Both the position numbers and the translations under genes were made by a program. Positions 24,782 to 33,584 of a stretch of DNA of 64,000 bases are shown here, one piece after another. Under the pieces are notes generated by a model. The model had not been told where the DNA came from. It ran no database searches and saw only the letters and a program-made list of their open reading frames with translations. Within the stretch, counting starts at the first letter, position 1, and the number at the start of each line of letters is the position of its first letter. The DNA is from Paractinoplanes toevensis (lineage in GTDB: Bacteria > Actinomycetota > Actinomycetes > Mycobacteriales > Micromonosporaceae): NCBI RefSeq assembly GCF_018332695.1, contig NZ_BOQN01000049.1, forward strand, positions 124,001 to 188,000. The letters run 5' to 3'.

Positions 24782-25921
24782 CTAGCCGCCGATGAAGAGC
24801 GGGGTGGGCGGGGCGAAGCCGTTGAAATTTGACGCGTACGCGAGGGTGTAGGCGCCCGCCGAGCCGAAGTAGAGCACGTCGCCGACGGTGAGGCCGGCCG
24901 GCAGCGGGATGGCGTACCCGACCACGTCGGTGGCGTGACCGCTCGGCCCGGCGATGGTGAACGGCAGCGTGGGCAGCTCGTCGTGGTCGGGCAGCGAGCT
25001 CGACATCGGGTAGTCCCAGCCGCCCGGCGACTGCAACGGCTCCATCAGCCCGTGGTAGGCGCCGACCTCGAGGTAGAGCCAGTGTTCCTCGCCGCGCAGT
25101 TCCCGCCCGATGATCGTGGCGGCCAGCACCGACGCCTCGGCCACCAGGAACCGGCCCGGCTCGGCGGTGACCAGCCCCGGCCGGTACGGCAGCAGGTTGA
25201 TCTCCTCGGCGACGACCCGGCCGAGCTGCTCGATCGACGGGTCGCCGGCGACGTAGTGGGCCGGGAAACCGCCGCCCAGGTCGAGCATCTCCAGCTCGAT
25301 GCCCTCGTCGCGGAGCCGGTCCATCAGCACGCCGGCCTGCCGGATCGCCGACCGCCATGCCCCGGTGCTCTGGCACTGCGAGCCGACGTGGAAGGTGACC
25401 CCGTACGGCTGGAGCCCGAGCCGGCGGGCCAGCAGCATCAGGTCGTAGGCCTCCTCGAGGTCCGTCCCGAATTTGTTGCCGGCCGGGAAGACACTGGTGC
25501 TGTCGTCGACCCGCAGCCGGACGTAGACCGACGCCTCGGGGGCGTTCTCGGCGATCTTGGTGAGTTCGCCGGGCGAGTCGAAGCCGAACCGCCGGACGCC
25601 GGCCTTCGCGGCCGAGGCGATCATGCCGGGGGGCTTGATCGGGTGGCTGTAGAGCACGTCGGCCGGGTCGACGCCGTGCACCTGGAGCATCCGCAGCTCG
25701 GCGATCGAGGAGATCTCGAAGCCCGAGCCGGCCGCGACCAGGGTCCGCAGGATCTCCGGCGAAGAGTTGCACTTCATCGCGTAGTGGACCCGCACCCCGG
25801 TCAGTGCGCCGGCGAACGCCGCGTACCGGTCGGCGACGACGTCCAGGTCGGTGACCAGGTAGGGCGCCGGTACGTCGATCAGTCGCAGGGCGATCGGGGC
25901 GGCGAACGCGACGGTGCTCAT
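24782..25921 (-). CDS. Fold-type III PLP-dependent decarboxylase (ornithine/diaminopimelate type) with altered active-site motif
   Basis: The protein has 379 residues. An N-terminal TIM barrel has the PLP lysine in HYAMKCNSSPEIL (about residues 45-57), SGFEISSIAEL, FHVGSQCQS (about 186-194) and the phosphate-binding LDLGGGFP (about 222-229). A C-terminal beta-barrel ends in the usual NFNGFAPP. Family members decarboxylate ornithine, lysine, arginine or diaminopimelate. The second-subunit motif normally read GP[ST]CDxxD is GPSGHATD here, so the conserved catalytic Cys is Gly and the next Asp is His. That may change substrate or outcome. The start overlaps the stop of the GGDEF/EAL gene (ATGA), implying coupled translation. 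Confidence 0.82.
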   Translation of the reverse strand: MSTVAFAAPIALRLIDVPAPYLVTDLDVVADRYAAFAGALTGVRVHYAMKCNSSPEILRTLVAAGSGFEISSIAELRMLQVHGVDPADVLYSHPIKPPGMIASAAKAGVRRFGFDSPGELTKIAENAPEASVYVRLRVDDSTSVFPAGNKFGTDLEEAYDLMLLARRLGLQPYGVTFHVGSQCQSTGAWRSAIRQAGVLMDRLRDEGIELEMLDLGGGFPAHYVAGDPSIEQLGRVVAEEINLLPYRPGLVTAEPGRFLVAEASVLAATIIGRELRGEEHWLYLEVGAYHGLMEPLQSPGGWDYPMSSSLPDHDELPTLPFTIAGPSGHATDVVGYAIPLPAGLTVGDVLYFGSAGAYTLAYASNFNGFAPPTPLFIGG

Positions 25922-28662
25922 GCGGCTCCCTTTACTTCGGCGGACAGGAAGAGCTCGCCGGCCTCGGCAGCCGGGACCGGACGGGAGAAGTAGTAGCCCT
26001 GGGCGAAGTGGCAGCCCATCTCGCGCAGCGCGGCCAGCTGGCCGAACTCCTCGATGCCTTCCGCCACGGTGGCCATGCCGAGGCTCTTGCCGAGCTGCAC
26101 GATGGTGTCGGCCAGCGCGGTGTCGTCGGTGAGGGCGCCGAGCCGTTCCACGAACGAGCGGTCGATCTTGAGGGTGTCGACCGGGAAGCGGCGCAGGTAG
26201 GCCAGCGACGAGTAGCCGGTGCCGAAGTCGTCGATGGCCAGGGTGACGCCGAGGGCCTTGAGCCGCAGCAGCTGCTCCAGGTTGTCGTCGGTGTCGGTCA
26301 TCAGCACGCTCTCGGTCATCTCGAGGCACAGCTGGTCGGCCGGCATGCCGGTCTCGGCGAGGATCGAGGCGACCACCTCGACCAGGTCGGCCCGGTCGAA
26401 CTGACGCACCGAGACGTTCACCGCCATCTTGACCGGCCGGCCCCCGGCCGCGGCCGACCACTCGACGGCCTGCCGGCACGCCTCGCTCAGCACCCACCGG
26501 CCCAGCGGCACGATCAGCCCGGTCGCCTCGGCGATCGGGATGAACTCGGTCGGCGGGATCATGCCGCGGGTCGGGTGCTCCCAGCGGGCCAGTGCCTCGA
26601 AGCCGATCACCTCGCTGGTCGCCAGGTCGACGGTGGGCTGGTAGTGCAGGTGCAGCTGACCACGGTCGAGGGCGGCCCGCAGGTCGGCCTCGAGTTCGAG
26701 CCGGGCCACCAGGCCGGCCAGCATCTCCGGGTCGTAGGCCGCGAAGCAGGCGCCGCCGGCCGACTTGGCCTTGTACATGGCCAGGTCGGCGTTACGCATG
26801 AGCTGCTCGGCGCCGTCGCCCTCCGGTTCGCCCAGCACGCTGGCCGCGGCCAGGCCGATGCTGGCCTGCACGTGGATGTCCCGGGCCTCGCTGCGGAACG
26901 GCTGCTCGAGCACCTCGACGATGCGCCGCGCCACCTGTTCGGCGTCGTCGGCGTCGAGCGACGCCTGGATCAGCACGGCGAACTCGTCGCCGCCGAACCG
27001 GGCGACCACGTCGTCCTCGCGCACCGAGGCGCGCAGCCGGTCGGCGACCTGCACCAGCAGCTGGTCACCGGTCAGGTGGCCGAGGCTGTCGTTGACCTCC
27101 TTGAACCCGTCCAGGTCGAGGAAGAGCACGGTCACGTCGTCGTCCGGGCCGCGGTGCCGCAGCGCCTCGGAGACCCGCTCCCGGAACAGCGCGCGGTTGG
27201 CGAGCTGGGTGAGCGCGTCGTGGTACGCCTCGTGGACGAGCTGGTCCTGCAGTTCCTTGCGCTCGCTGATGTCCCGGGTGTTGAGCACGAGACCGGCGAC
27301 GCTCGGGTCGGAGAGCAGGTTGGTGATGGTGACCTCGGCCTGCCGGATCCGGCCGTCGTGGTGCCGCACCGGCAGTTCCAGCATGGTCGTCGCGTACGGC
27401 CGGCCGGCCACCTGGCGCAGCGCCTGGGCCAGCCGGATGCCCGACTCCGGGTCGAACATCTTGGTGAGCCGGCGGCCGGTGAACAGCCGGGCCGGGAAGC
27501 CGAAGACCCGCTGCACCGACTCGCTCTGGTAGAGCACGTCGGCCTCCGGGCTGACCACGGTGACCACGTCCGAGCTGTGCTGCACGAGCGCGTGGAACCG
27601 CTGCTCGCTGGCGAACAGCTCGGCGGTCCGGTCGGCGACCCGGTCCTCCAGGTTGCGGGTGAGGTGGCGGTTCTCCCGCAGGGTGAGCAGCTGCCGGCCG
27701 ACGATCAGCAGGATCAGCGCCGAGCGGGTGTATGCCACGAACAGGTCGCTGTGCCCCACCTTGGCATACCAGAAGACGGTGGTGAGCAGGGCCGCGAGCA
27801 CCGCGATGTAGGGCAGCAGCAGGCCGACCGGCTGGTTGCTCCCGGCCGGGCCGGCCGCGTCGTCCTGGGCCGGCAGCGGCTTCATGGCGGCGAGCAGGAT
27901 CAGCGCGAAGCCGGCGAACCAGCCGATGTCGGTGACCGAGCCGGGCCGGTAGCCGTCGACCAGGTTGAGGTAGGCGTAGCAGATGTCGGAGATCGCGAAC
28001 GCGCCGATCCCGGTGCCGACCAGCATCAGCGTGCTGAACGGGCGCCGCCCGCGGTGCTGCGCGAGCATGTACAGCACGATCGTGATGATGACGACATCAC
28101 CGAGCGGGTTGACCATGCTGAAGTACAGCGACGACGGGGTCTGCCGGCCGTCGTCGAACCGGGGCGCGACCACGAAGATCCACGCGATCAGGGTCAGTGA
28201 GGTGGCCACCATCAGGCCGTCCAGGACGCTGCGGATGCGGTTGGCGAGAGCCTGGGCCGGGCTCGGCAGGACCAGCAGGCCGGCCGAGGTGAGCACGACC
28301 ATGCCGAGGAAGCCGGCCGCCGACACCGACGGGAACCGCGGCGGCTCGGCCCCGGAGCGTTCCAGCAGCATCCAGGCGGCCTGGCCGAGGGCCCAGCTGA
28401 GCGTACCCAGCCCGATGAGGGCCCAGCCGACCCGGGCGCGACCGGTGTACCAGGCGGCGCAGACCAGGCTCGCGACAGCGGCCGAGACGGCGGCGTAGCA
28501 GAGCCCGAAGTCGGAGACGGCCTGCGACACCCGCGGACCGCCCAGTCCGGTGCTGAGCACGACGGCGAAGACGACCACGGCCGCGCCCACGACCAGGCAC
28601 AACTGTGGCCAGCGCCGGCCGTGCGCGACCGGTGTCTTCAGCCGTGCTGGGGTGGCACCCAT
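25918..28662 (-). CDS. Membrane-bound PAS-GGDEF-EAL cyclic-di-GMP enzyme
   Basis: This 914-residue protein has an N-terminal block of about eight to ten transmembrane helices (about residues 20-320). A PAS domain follows (about 355-475; FHALVQHSSDVVTVVSPEAD, then FDPESG), with a PAC-like segment. The GGDEF domain has an intact RFGGDEF (about 557-563), and the EAL domain has GFEALARW (about 686-693), plus DDFGTGYSSL and a FAQGYYFSRP end. Both catalytic motifs look intact, so it may make and break c-di-GMP in response to a membrane or PAS signal. ATG 28662 has GGAGAACG upstream. The stop codon overlaps the decarboxylase start, an uncommon pairing. Confidence 0.9.
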   Translation of the reverse strand: MGATPARLKTPVAHGRRWPQLCLVVGAAVVVFAVVLSTGLGGPRVSQAVSDFGLCYAAVSAAVASLVCAAWYTGRARVGWALIGLGTLSWALGQAAWMLLERSGAEPPRFPSVSAAGFLGMVVLTSAGLLVLPSPAQALANRIRSVLDGLMVATSLTLIAWIFVVAPRFDDGRQTPSSLYFSMVNPLGDVVIITIVLYMLAQHRGRRPFSTLMLVGTGIGAFAISDICYAYLNLVDGYRPGSVTDIGWFAGFALILLAAMKPLPAQDDAAGPAGSNQPVGLLLPYIAVLAALLTTVFWYAKVGHSDLFVAYTRSALILLIVGRQLLTLRENRHLTRNLEDRVADRTAELFASEQRFHALVQHSSDVVTVVSPEADVLYQSESVQRVFGFPARLFTGRRLTKMFDPESGIRLAQALRQVAGRPYATTMLELPVRHHDGRIRQAEVTITNLLSDPSVAGLVLNTRDISERKELQDQLVHEAYHDALTQLANRALFRERVSEALRHRGPDDDVTVLFLDLDGFKEVNDSLGHLTGDQLLVQVADRLRASVREDDVVARFGGDEFAVLIQASLDADDAEQVARRIVEVLEQPFRSEARDIHVQASIGLAAASVLGEPEGDGAEQLMRNADLAMYKAKSAGGACFAAYDPEMLAGLVARLELEADLRAALDRGQLHLHYQPTVDLATSEVIGFEALARWEHPTRGMIPPTEFIPIAEATGLIVPLGRWVLSEACRQAVEWSAAAGGRPVKMAVNVSVRQFDRADLVEVVASILAETGMPADQLCLEMTESVLMTDTDDNLEQLLRLKALGVTLAIDDFGTGYSSLAYLRRFPVDTLKIDRSFVERLGALTDDTALADTIVQLGKSLGMATVAEGIEEFGQLAALREMGCHFAQGYYFSRPVPAAEAGELFLSAEVKGAA

Positions 28663-28816
28663 CAGACGTTCTCCGGTCCGGTGGTAGCCGCCCCGAGATG
28701 AGCGGCTGTACGGGAGATCGGGATCCGTGGCACCGGCTTGAGGGTTTTCCTGGGCAGAGGCGATGGCGCCGGGTGCAAATCGGTTGCGAACGCATTGACT
28801 CCTGTCACTTGTTTGC

Positions 28817-28828
28817 GACAACGTTGTC
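28817..28828. promoter_or_regulatory. Operator GACAACGTTGTC ahead of the first GH92 gene
   Basis: A perfect 12-base palindrome ending 33 bases before the mannosidase start. With flanks it reads GCGACAACGTTGTCAA and matches 13 of 16 bases of TTGACATCGTTGTCAA at 55587, next to a LacI regulator and sugar importer. I infer the same LacI protein binds here. Confidence 0.65.
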
Positions 28829-28861
28829 AACGGCAGATCACGCCCGTCACGGGAGGTTTCG

Positions 28862-31800
28862 ATGTCCGCCTTCACCTCGGCTGTGGTGCTCGCCGCCCTG
28901 TTGGTCGCGCCGGCCAACGTCGCGCCCGCGCCGACCGACCAGCCGATAGACCTGGTGAACCCCTTCGTGGGCACCGAGAACTTCGGCAACACCTTCCCCG
29001 GCGCGAGTGCGCCCTTCGGCATGGTGCAGGTCAGCCCGGACACCGGGGGCCAGGGCGGATACGACTACAAGCAGGGCACCATCTACGGCTTCAGCCAGAC
29101 CCACCTCTCCGGGGTCGGCTGCGGGGTGGCCGGCGAGTTGCCGATCATGCCGACCACCGGGGCGGTCAGCGTCGACCCGGCCGCCTACCGCTCGGCCTAC
29201 TCGCACGACGACGAGGAGGCCTCGCCCGGCTACTACCGGGTCGGCCTGTCCCGCTACGGCGTCGACGCCGAGCTGACCGCGACCGCGCGCACCGGCTGGC
29301 AGCGCTACACGTTCCCGGCCGGAAGCAGCGCGAACGTCCTGTTCAACACCGGTAAGGCCAACCAGTCCGTGTTCGACTCGGAGATCCACGTGGTGGGGGA
29401 CCGGACCGTCGAGGGCCGGGTGCACGCGGGCAACTTCTGCGCCGGCAAGGACGACCACACCGTCTACTTCACCGCCTCCTTCGACCAGCCGTTCGCGTCC
29501 TTCGGCACCTGGCGCGGCTCGTCCGTCACGGCCGGCTCCCGGGACGCGAGCGGGACCGGCGGCAACGGTGCGTTCGCGACGTTCGCCTCGACCAGCGTGG
29601 TGGTCAAGGTCGGGCTCTCCTACACCGGTCTCGCCGGGGCGCGGGCCAACCTCGCCGCCGAGACCGGCGACGGCTACGACTTCGACCAGGTCCGTTCCTC
29701 GCTGCGGGCTTCGTGGGAGGCCGCGCTTTCCAAAATCAAGATCGGCGGCGGTACGGCGGACCGGCGCATCGCCTTCTACACCGCGCTCTACCATTCGCTG
29801 CTGCACCCGAACCTGGCCGGCGACGTGGACGGGTCGTACGTCGGCTTCGACCGGGCCGTGCACCGGGCCGACGGATACACGCCGTACCAGAACTTCTCCC
29901 TCTGGGACACCTACCGCCCGCAGAACCAGCTGCTCGAACTGCTCACCCCGGCGGTCGCCCGGGACGTCGCGCTCTCCGTGCTCGCGATCGGGCGGGACGG
30001 CGGGTGGCTGCCGCGCTGGGCGCTCGCCAACAGCGAAACCAACATCATGACCGGTGACCCGGTCACCCCGTTCCTGGTCGAGGCCTGGTCCAAGGGCTTG
30101 CTGCAAGGGCACGAGCAGGAGGCGTACGGGCTGCTGCGCGCGAATGCCCTCAGCGAGCCGCCGGCGTCGTCGCCGTACAACGGGCGCACCGGGGTCCGTT
30201 ACTACGCCGATCGCGGCTACATCCCCTCCGGGCTTCGCCTCGGCACCGACTGCGTGGCCAAGGGCGGCGACAACGACTGCCAGCACCCGGCGTCGGCCAC
30301 CCTCGAGTACGCGGCGGCCGACGCGTCCCTGGCGCTGATGGCGTCCGGGCTCGGCCACGCCGCGGATGCCCGCCTCCTCGCCGGGCGCGGCCAGTGGTTC
30401 CGCAACCTCTGGGACTCCTCGATCGGGCAGTTCCGGCCGCGGACCGTCGACGGCACCTGGCTCACCCCGTACGACCCGGTGGCCGCCGGCGAGCAGTTCC
30501 ACGAGGGCGGCGCCTACCAATACCAGTGGCTGGTGCCGCAGGACCCGGCCGGGCTGGTCGGGCTGATGGGCGGGCGGCGGGCCACCGAGCAGCGGCTCGA
30601 CGACTTCTTCGCCTACCCCGGGCTGCTCACCGACCCGGCCGGCACCGCGCGCACCGCCTGGATCGCCAGCCCCTACGAGTACTACTCGAAACACACCTAC
30701 AACCCGAACAACGAGCCTGACCTGCTCGCGCCGTACCTCTATCACTGGGCCGGGGCGCCGGCCAAGACCGCCACGGTCGTCCGGGCCGCGATGACCCTGT
30801 TCACCACCGGCCCCGACGGGATGACCGGCAACGACGACCTCGGCACGATGAGCGCCTGGTACGTGTTCTCCTCGCTCGGGCTGTACCCCACCATGAGTGG
30901 CGCCAACTTCCTGGCCGTGTCCAGCCCGCAGTTCCCGTCCGCGGTGGTGGACGTGGCCGGGCACCCGCTGACCATCACCGCCCCCGGCGCCTCGGACACC
31001 CGCCGTTACATCCAGCGCGTCTCGGTCGGCGGACGATCGCTGGCCAAGAACTGGATCCCCTGGTCGGCGATCGGGTCGGGCGGGACGATCGCGCACACCC
31101 TCGGCGACGCACCGTCCCGCTGGGGCACCGCGGCCGCCGACCAGCCGCCGTCGGTCAACCAGGCGCCGGCCGACAACCGCACCCACCTCGACGCCGCCGT
31201 CCGGCCCTCGTCGGCGGCGCTCGCTCCCGGCGGCAGCGTCACGCTGACCGTGGACATCGTCGGCCAGGCGCCCGGTGTGCTGCGGCCGCGGGTCACGGCC
31301 ACGGTGCCCGAGGGATGGCAGGTGTCCGTCCGTCAGCCGCGGCCGATCACGTCACGCCACCTGCCGGTTTCCGCCTCAGCGGCAGTAACGGTGACGGCCC
31401 CGCAGGGTGCGGCGCTCGCCTCGTACCCCTTGCAAGTGAGCGTTAGCGGCGCCCAGCCGGAGGCGACGACGGCGAGCTTGGTCGTCAGTACGCCGTTGAC
31501 CTGTGCTTTTTCCTCGTCCTCGGGATGCGCAGTTGATCTTGGCCCGATGCTGTCGCGGGACGGCACCGCAACCGTCGCCGCGCCCGCCGACGGCAACTTC
31601 GACGGCGGCGGCTGGAGTTTCGACGGCGACCTGCTCCCGCCGGCCGGCCCGGTCACCTGGGCCGGCGTCACCTACAACGCGCCGTCGCCGGCCGGCACCG
31701 CGCCGAACTTCGTGGCCGCCGCCGGCCAGCCCCTGCTGCTGCCCACCGGGTTCACCGGCGTGCACCTGGTCGCGACCAGCCACAACGGCCCGGTCAGCGG

Positions 31801-32068
31801 CGGGCTCACGGTGGGCTACACGGACGGCAGCTACGCGTCGGTGCCGCTGACCGTGGCCGACTGGTGCGCCGGCGATCCCGCCGCCGGAACCACGACCGTG
31901 CTGGCCATGGACCACCGGATCAAGGCCGGCCAGGGCGTGGACGGCCCGCCGGTCAAACTCTTCGGCGTGACCGTCCCGCCGGCGGCGGGCGCCTCCGGGA
32001 AGCAGCTGCGCTCGGTGACGCTGCCCGCCGCCGCCGGTCTCTTCGTCTATGCGGTCAGCCTCTACTGA
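28862..32068 (+). CDS. Secreted GH92 alpha-1,2-type mannosidase
   Basis: This 1068-residue exported enzyme has a signal peptide (about 1-20), then the GH92 N-terminal sandwich (LVNPFVGTENFGNTFPGASA, about 30-49) and an (alpha/alpha)6 catalytic domain to about residue 750. The motif GNDDLGTMSAWYVFSSLGLY (about 655-674) carries the Asp residues of the Ca2+-assisted active site. C-terminal beta-sandwiches follow: a NEW3-type domain (about 780-880) and a galactose-binding-like region to the end. GH92 enzymes trim alpha-mannosides from N-glycans or yeast mannan. GGGAGG precedes the ATG, and a LacI-type palindrome lies upstream. The last 7 bases overlap the convergent PPOX gene. Confidence 0.9.
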   Translation: MSAFTSAVVLAALLVAPANVAPAPTDQPIDLVNPFVGTENFGNTFPGASAPFGMVQVSPDTGGQGGYDYKQGTIYGFSQTHLSGVGCGVAGELPIMPTTGAVSVDPAAYRSAYSHDDEEASPGYYRVGLSRYGVDAELTATARTGWQRYTFPAGSSANVLFNTGKANQSVFDSEIHVVGDRTVEGRVHAGNFCAGKDDHTVYFTASFDQPFASFGTWRGSSVTAGSRDASGTGGNGAFATFASTSVVVKVGLSYTGLAGARANLAAETGDGYDFDQVRSSLRASWEAALSKIKIGGGTADRRIAFYTALYHSLLHPNLAGDVDGSYVGFDRAVHRADGYTPYQNFSLWDTYRPQNQLLELLTPAVARDVALSVLAIGRDGGWLPRWALANSETNIMTGDPVTPFLVEAWSKGLLQGHEQEAYGLLRANALSEPPASSPYNGRTGVRYYADRGYIPSGLRLGTDCVAKGGDNDCQHPASATLEYAAADASLALMASGLGHAADARLLAGRGQWFRNLWDSSIGQFRPRTVDGTWLTPYDPVAAGEQFHEGGAYQYQWLVPQDPAGLVGLMGGRRATEQRLDDFFAYPGLLTDPAGTARTAWIASPYEYYSKHTYNPNNEPDLLAPYLYHWAGAPAKTATVVRAAMTLFTTGPDGMTGNDDLGTMSAWYVFSSLGLYPTMSGANFLAVSSPQFPSAVVDVAGHPLTITAPGASDTRRYIQRVSVGGRSLAKNWIPWSAIGSGGTIAHTLGDAPSRWGTAAADQPPSVNQAPADNRTHLDAAVRPSSAALAPGGSVTLTVDIVGQAPGVLRPRVTATVPEGWQVSVRQPRPITSRHLPVSASAAVTVTAPQGAALASYPLQVSVSGAQPEATTASLVVSTPLTCAFSSSSGCAVDLGPMLSRDGTATVAAPADGNFDGGGWSFDGDLLPPAGPVTWAGVTYNAPSPAGTAPNFVAAAGQPLLLPTGFTGVHLVATSHNGPVSGGLTVGYTDGSYASVPLTVADWCAGDPAAGTTTVLAMDHRIKAGQGVDGPPVKLFGVTVPPAAGASGKQLRSVTLPAAAGLFVYAVSLY

Positions 32069-32481
32069 ACCCAGCCGTAGAGGTGCTCGACGTGGATGCG
32101 GACGACCAGCCGGCCGTCCGCCACCATGGCCCGCCGGTAGTCGTCCCAGTCCGGATGCTCCTTGCCGGCGATCGTCCGGTAGATCTCGATCAGCTCCTCG
32201 ACGGTGGCGTCGTCCTCGGCCCAGGAGACCGCACTGAGCTCGGCCGTGCCCTCACCCACCGCGTAACCCCAGCCACCGGGCGCGGTGACCTTGATGCTGA
32301 CCCGCGGGTCGCGGCGCAGGTTGTGCACCTTGGCCAGCGCGGTCCGGGTGGAGAACCGCACGAGCCGGTCACCGGCGGTGTAGCTGACATCGGACAGCTG
32401 AGGCCGCCCGTCCTTCTTGAGGGTCGCCACAGTGCCGAGGTTTCCGCCGGCGATGACACCCCACAGTTGCTCTTCGGACAT
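32062..32481 (-). CDS. PPOX-class (split-barrel) F420-dependent enzyme
   Basis: This 139-residue split beta-barrel protein belongs to the pyridoxamine-5'-phosphate-oxidase-like family. The visible family segments are GNLGTVATLKKDGRPQLSDV (about 13-32), FSTRTALAKVHNLRRDPRVS (about 44-63), and a final RLVVRIHVEHLYGW. In actinobacteria this small group typically uses F420 rather than FMN. It is probably dimeric and cytosolic, and the substrate is unknown. I chose ATG 32481 as the start of family similarity. Upstream of it lies a region of broken genes, so it may be the only intact gene of a formerly longer neighbourhood. Confidence 0.82.
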   Translation of the reverse strand: MSEEQLWGVIAGGNLGTVATLKKDGRPQLSDVSYTAGDRLVRFSTRTALAKVHNLRRDPRVSIKVTAPGGWGYAVGEGTAELSAVSWAEDDATVEELIEIYRTIAGKEHPDWDDYRRAMVADGRLVVRIHVEHLYGWVQ

Positions 32482-32539
32482 GGCGTTGAATCTACTGTGC
32501 CGGGCGACCCGGCGACGGCCATCAGTTCGAGGCGCCGGA

Positions 32540-32904
32540 TCATGGCCGGGTCCAGGCCAGGAACCGATCGAAGGCGCCCCGCAACGGACCCGGCCCGGCA
32601 TCGAGCGCGTAATGCTCCAGATGGGTCCACATCAGCATGGCCAGTCGGGTGCGGTCGAACTCGGCCCGAAGGCTCTCCCGGGCCGGGCGGCAGGCCAGTC
32701 CGCGCCGCAGGTGCCGCCCAGGCCGAGGTCGAGCTGAGCCGACGCGATCCGCCGCGGCCGGGCATCCTCGGCCCGAAGCTCGGCGATCACCTCCCGCGCG
32801 ACCACCTCGGCGGCGGGATCGCCGGCCCACGCCAGCGTCGTCGCGGCGTATGCGTGCGCCTTGCCTGGGTCGTAGCGGTAGTGATGCTCCGGCTGGTCGG
32901 GTTC
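32540..32904 (-). pseudogene. Remnant of a helix-turn-helix/TPR-type regulator (C-terminal part)
   Basis: The minus strand at 32904-32713 encodes PEHHYRYDPGKAHAYAATTL, then AWAGDPAAE and PRRIASAQLDLGL. I recall this as the C-terminal TPR-like region of actinobacterial XRE-type regulators. It has no N-terminal HTH and no start, and similarity stops abruptly after the LDLGLGG segment. Coding-like sequence then continues in another frame (ESLRAEFDRTRLAMLMWTHL, ending at a stop near 32540), which may be part of the same or another broken gene. Family assignment is from memory and would need a search. Confidence 0.5.
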
Positions 32905-32929
32905 GGCACGATGCCCGGCCAGGCGGTTC

Positions 32930-33278
32930 GGGGATCGGGTCGCCACGGCATCGCTGGCCGACAGCCCGGAGTCGCGGCAGTTCGCCGCGATGCTGCCGCT
33001 GACCGTGCACCCCCCAGGACGTGTGGGCGCAGGCCAAGTCCGGGCCGTTGCCGCACCCGATCACGGCCGCTGGCACCGCACCGGTCCATGACCCCGTCCC
33101 CGGCGAGCTCTATTTCTGGCCGACGACCGACGTGCTCGCCGTCTACTACGCCGACCTCGGGCAGGCCGTCCCCGACCCGGGTCTGATCCGGCTGGGCGCG
33201 ATCGACACCGGCCTGGACGACCTCGCCCACGCGGGACGGCGAGTCACCGTCCGTATCGATATCGAGGGAGTGCAATGA
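32930..33278 (+). pseudogene. Cyclophilin-like fold protein, frameshifted in a C6 run and lacking its N-terminus
   Basis: Frame 2 encodes GDRVATASLADSPESRQFAA and MLPLTVHP. After the run of six C at 33010-33015 the protein continues in frame 3 with DVWAQAKSGPLP, then HDPVPGELYFWPTTDVLAVY and DLGQAVPDPGLIRLG. Together these read as one TM1367-like cyclophilin-fold protein. Removing one C from the run restores a continuous frame. The first strand of the family and a start codon are also missing, because the sequence merges upstream into the antisense of the regulator remnant. A sequencing error could explain the frameshift but not the missing start. Confidence 0.65.
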
Positions 33279-33581
33279 ACGGCAAGGTTGTCTTCGTCAC
33301 CGGCGCGGCCGGCACTGCGACGTCACCCGGGCCGCGGATGCCGAGGCGGCGCTGGAGCAGACCGTCGCGACGTTCGGGCGCCTCGACATCGCTTTCAACA
33401 ACACGGGTATCGAACAGCCCACCAAGCCGGCGGCCGAGATCGCCGAGGAGGAATGGGACCGGATCGTCGCCGCCGTTCTCTGGCTGTGCTCGGACGCGGC
33501 TCGTTCGTCGTCGGGCACGCCATGGTCGTCGACGGCGGTCAGACGACCGGCCGAGCCCAAGGAGGCCCGGCCGGTCGGTAA
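33275..33581 (+). pseudogene. Short-chain dehydrogenase reduced by internal deletions
   Basis: Three pieces of one SDR lie in three frames. MNGKVVFVTGAAG is at 33275-33313. CDVTRAADAEAALEQTVATF, then GRLDIAFNNTGIEQPTKPAA and EIAEEEWDRIVAAVLWLCSD, run from 33316 to about 33498. SFVVGHAMVVDGGQTTGRAQ then ends at a TAA at 33581. The segments between, including the rest of the nucleotide-binding motif and the whole region with the catalytic Ser and YxxxK, are absent. The start overlaps the cyclophilin-like gene's stop (ATGA), so the two were once a coupled pair. No function can remain. Confidence 0.75.
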
Positions 33582-33584
33582 CGG

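Noticed and set aside
26008..28200. 730-residue open frame on the plus strand
   Set aside because: Antisense to the GGDEF/EAL gene, whose motifs are intact; the antisense product is low-complexity.
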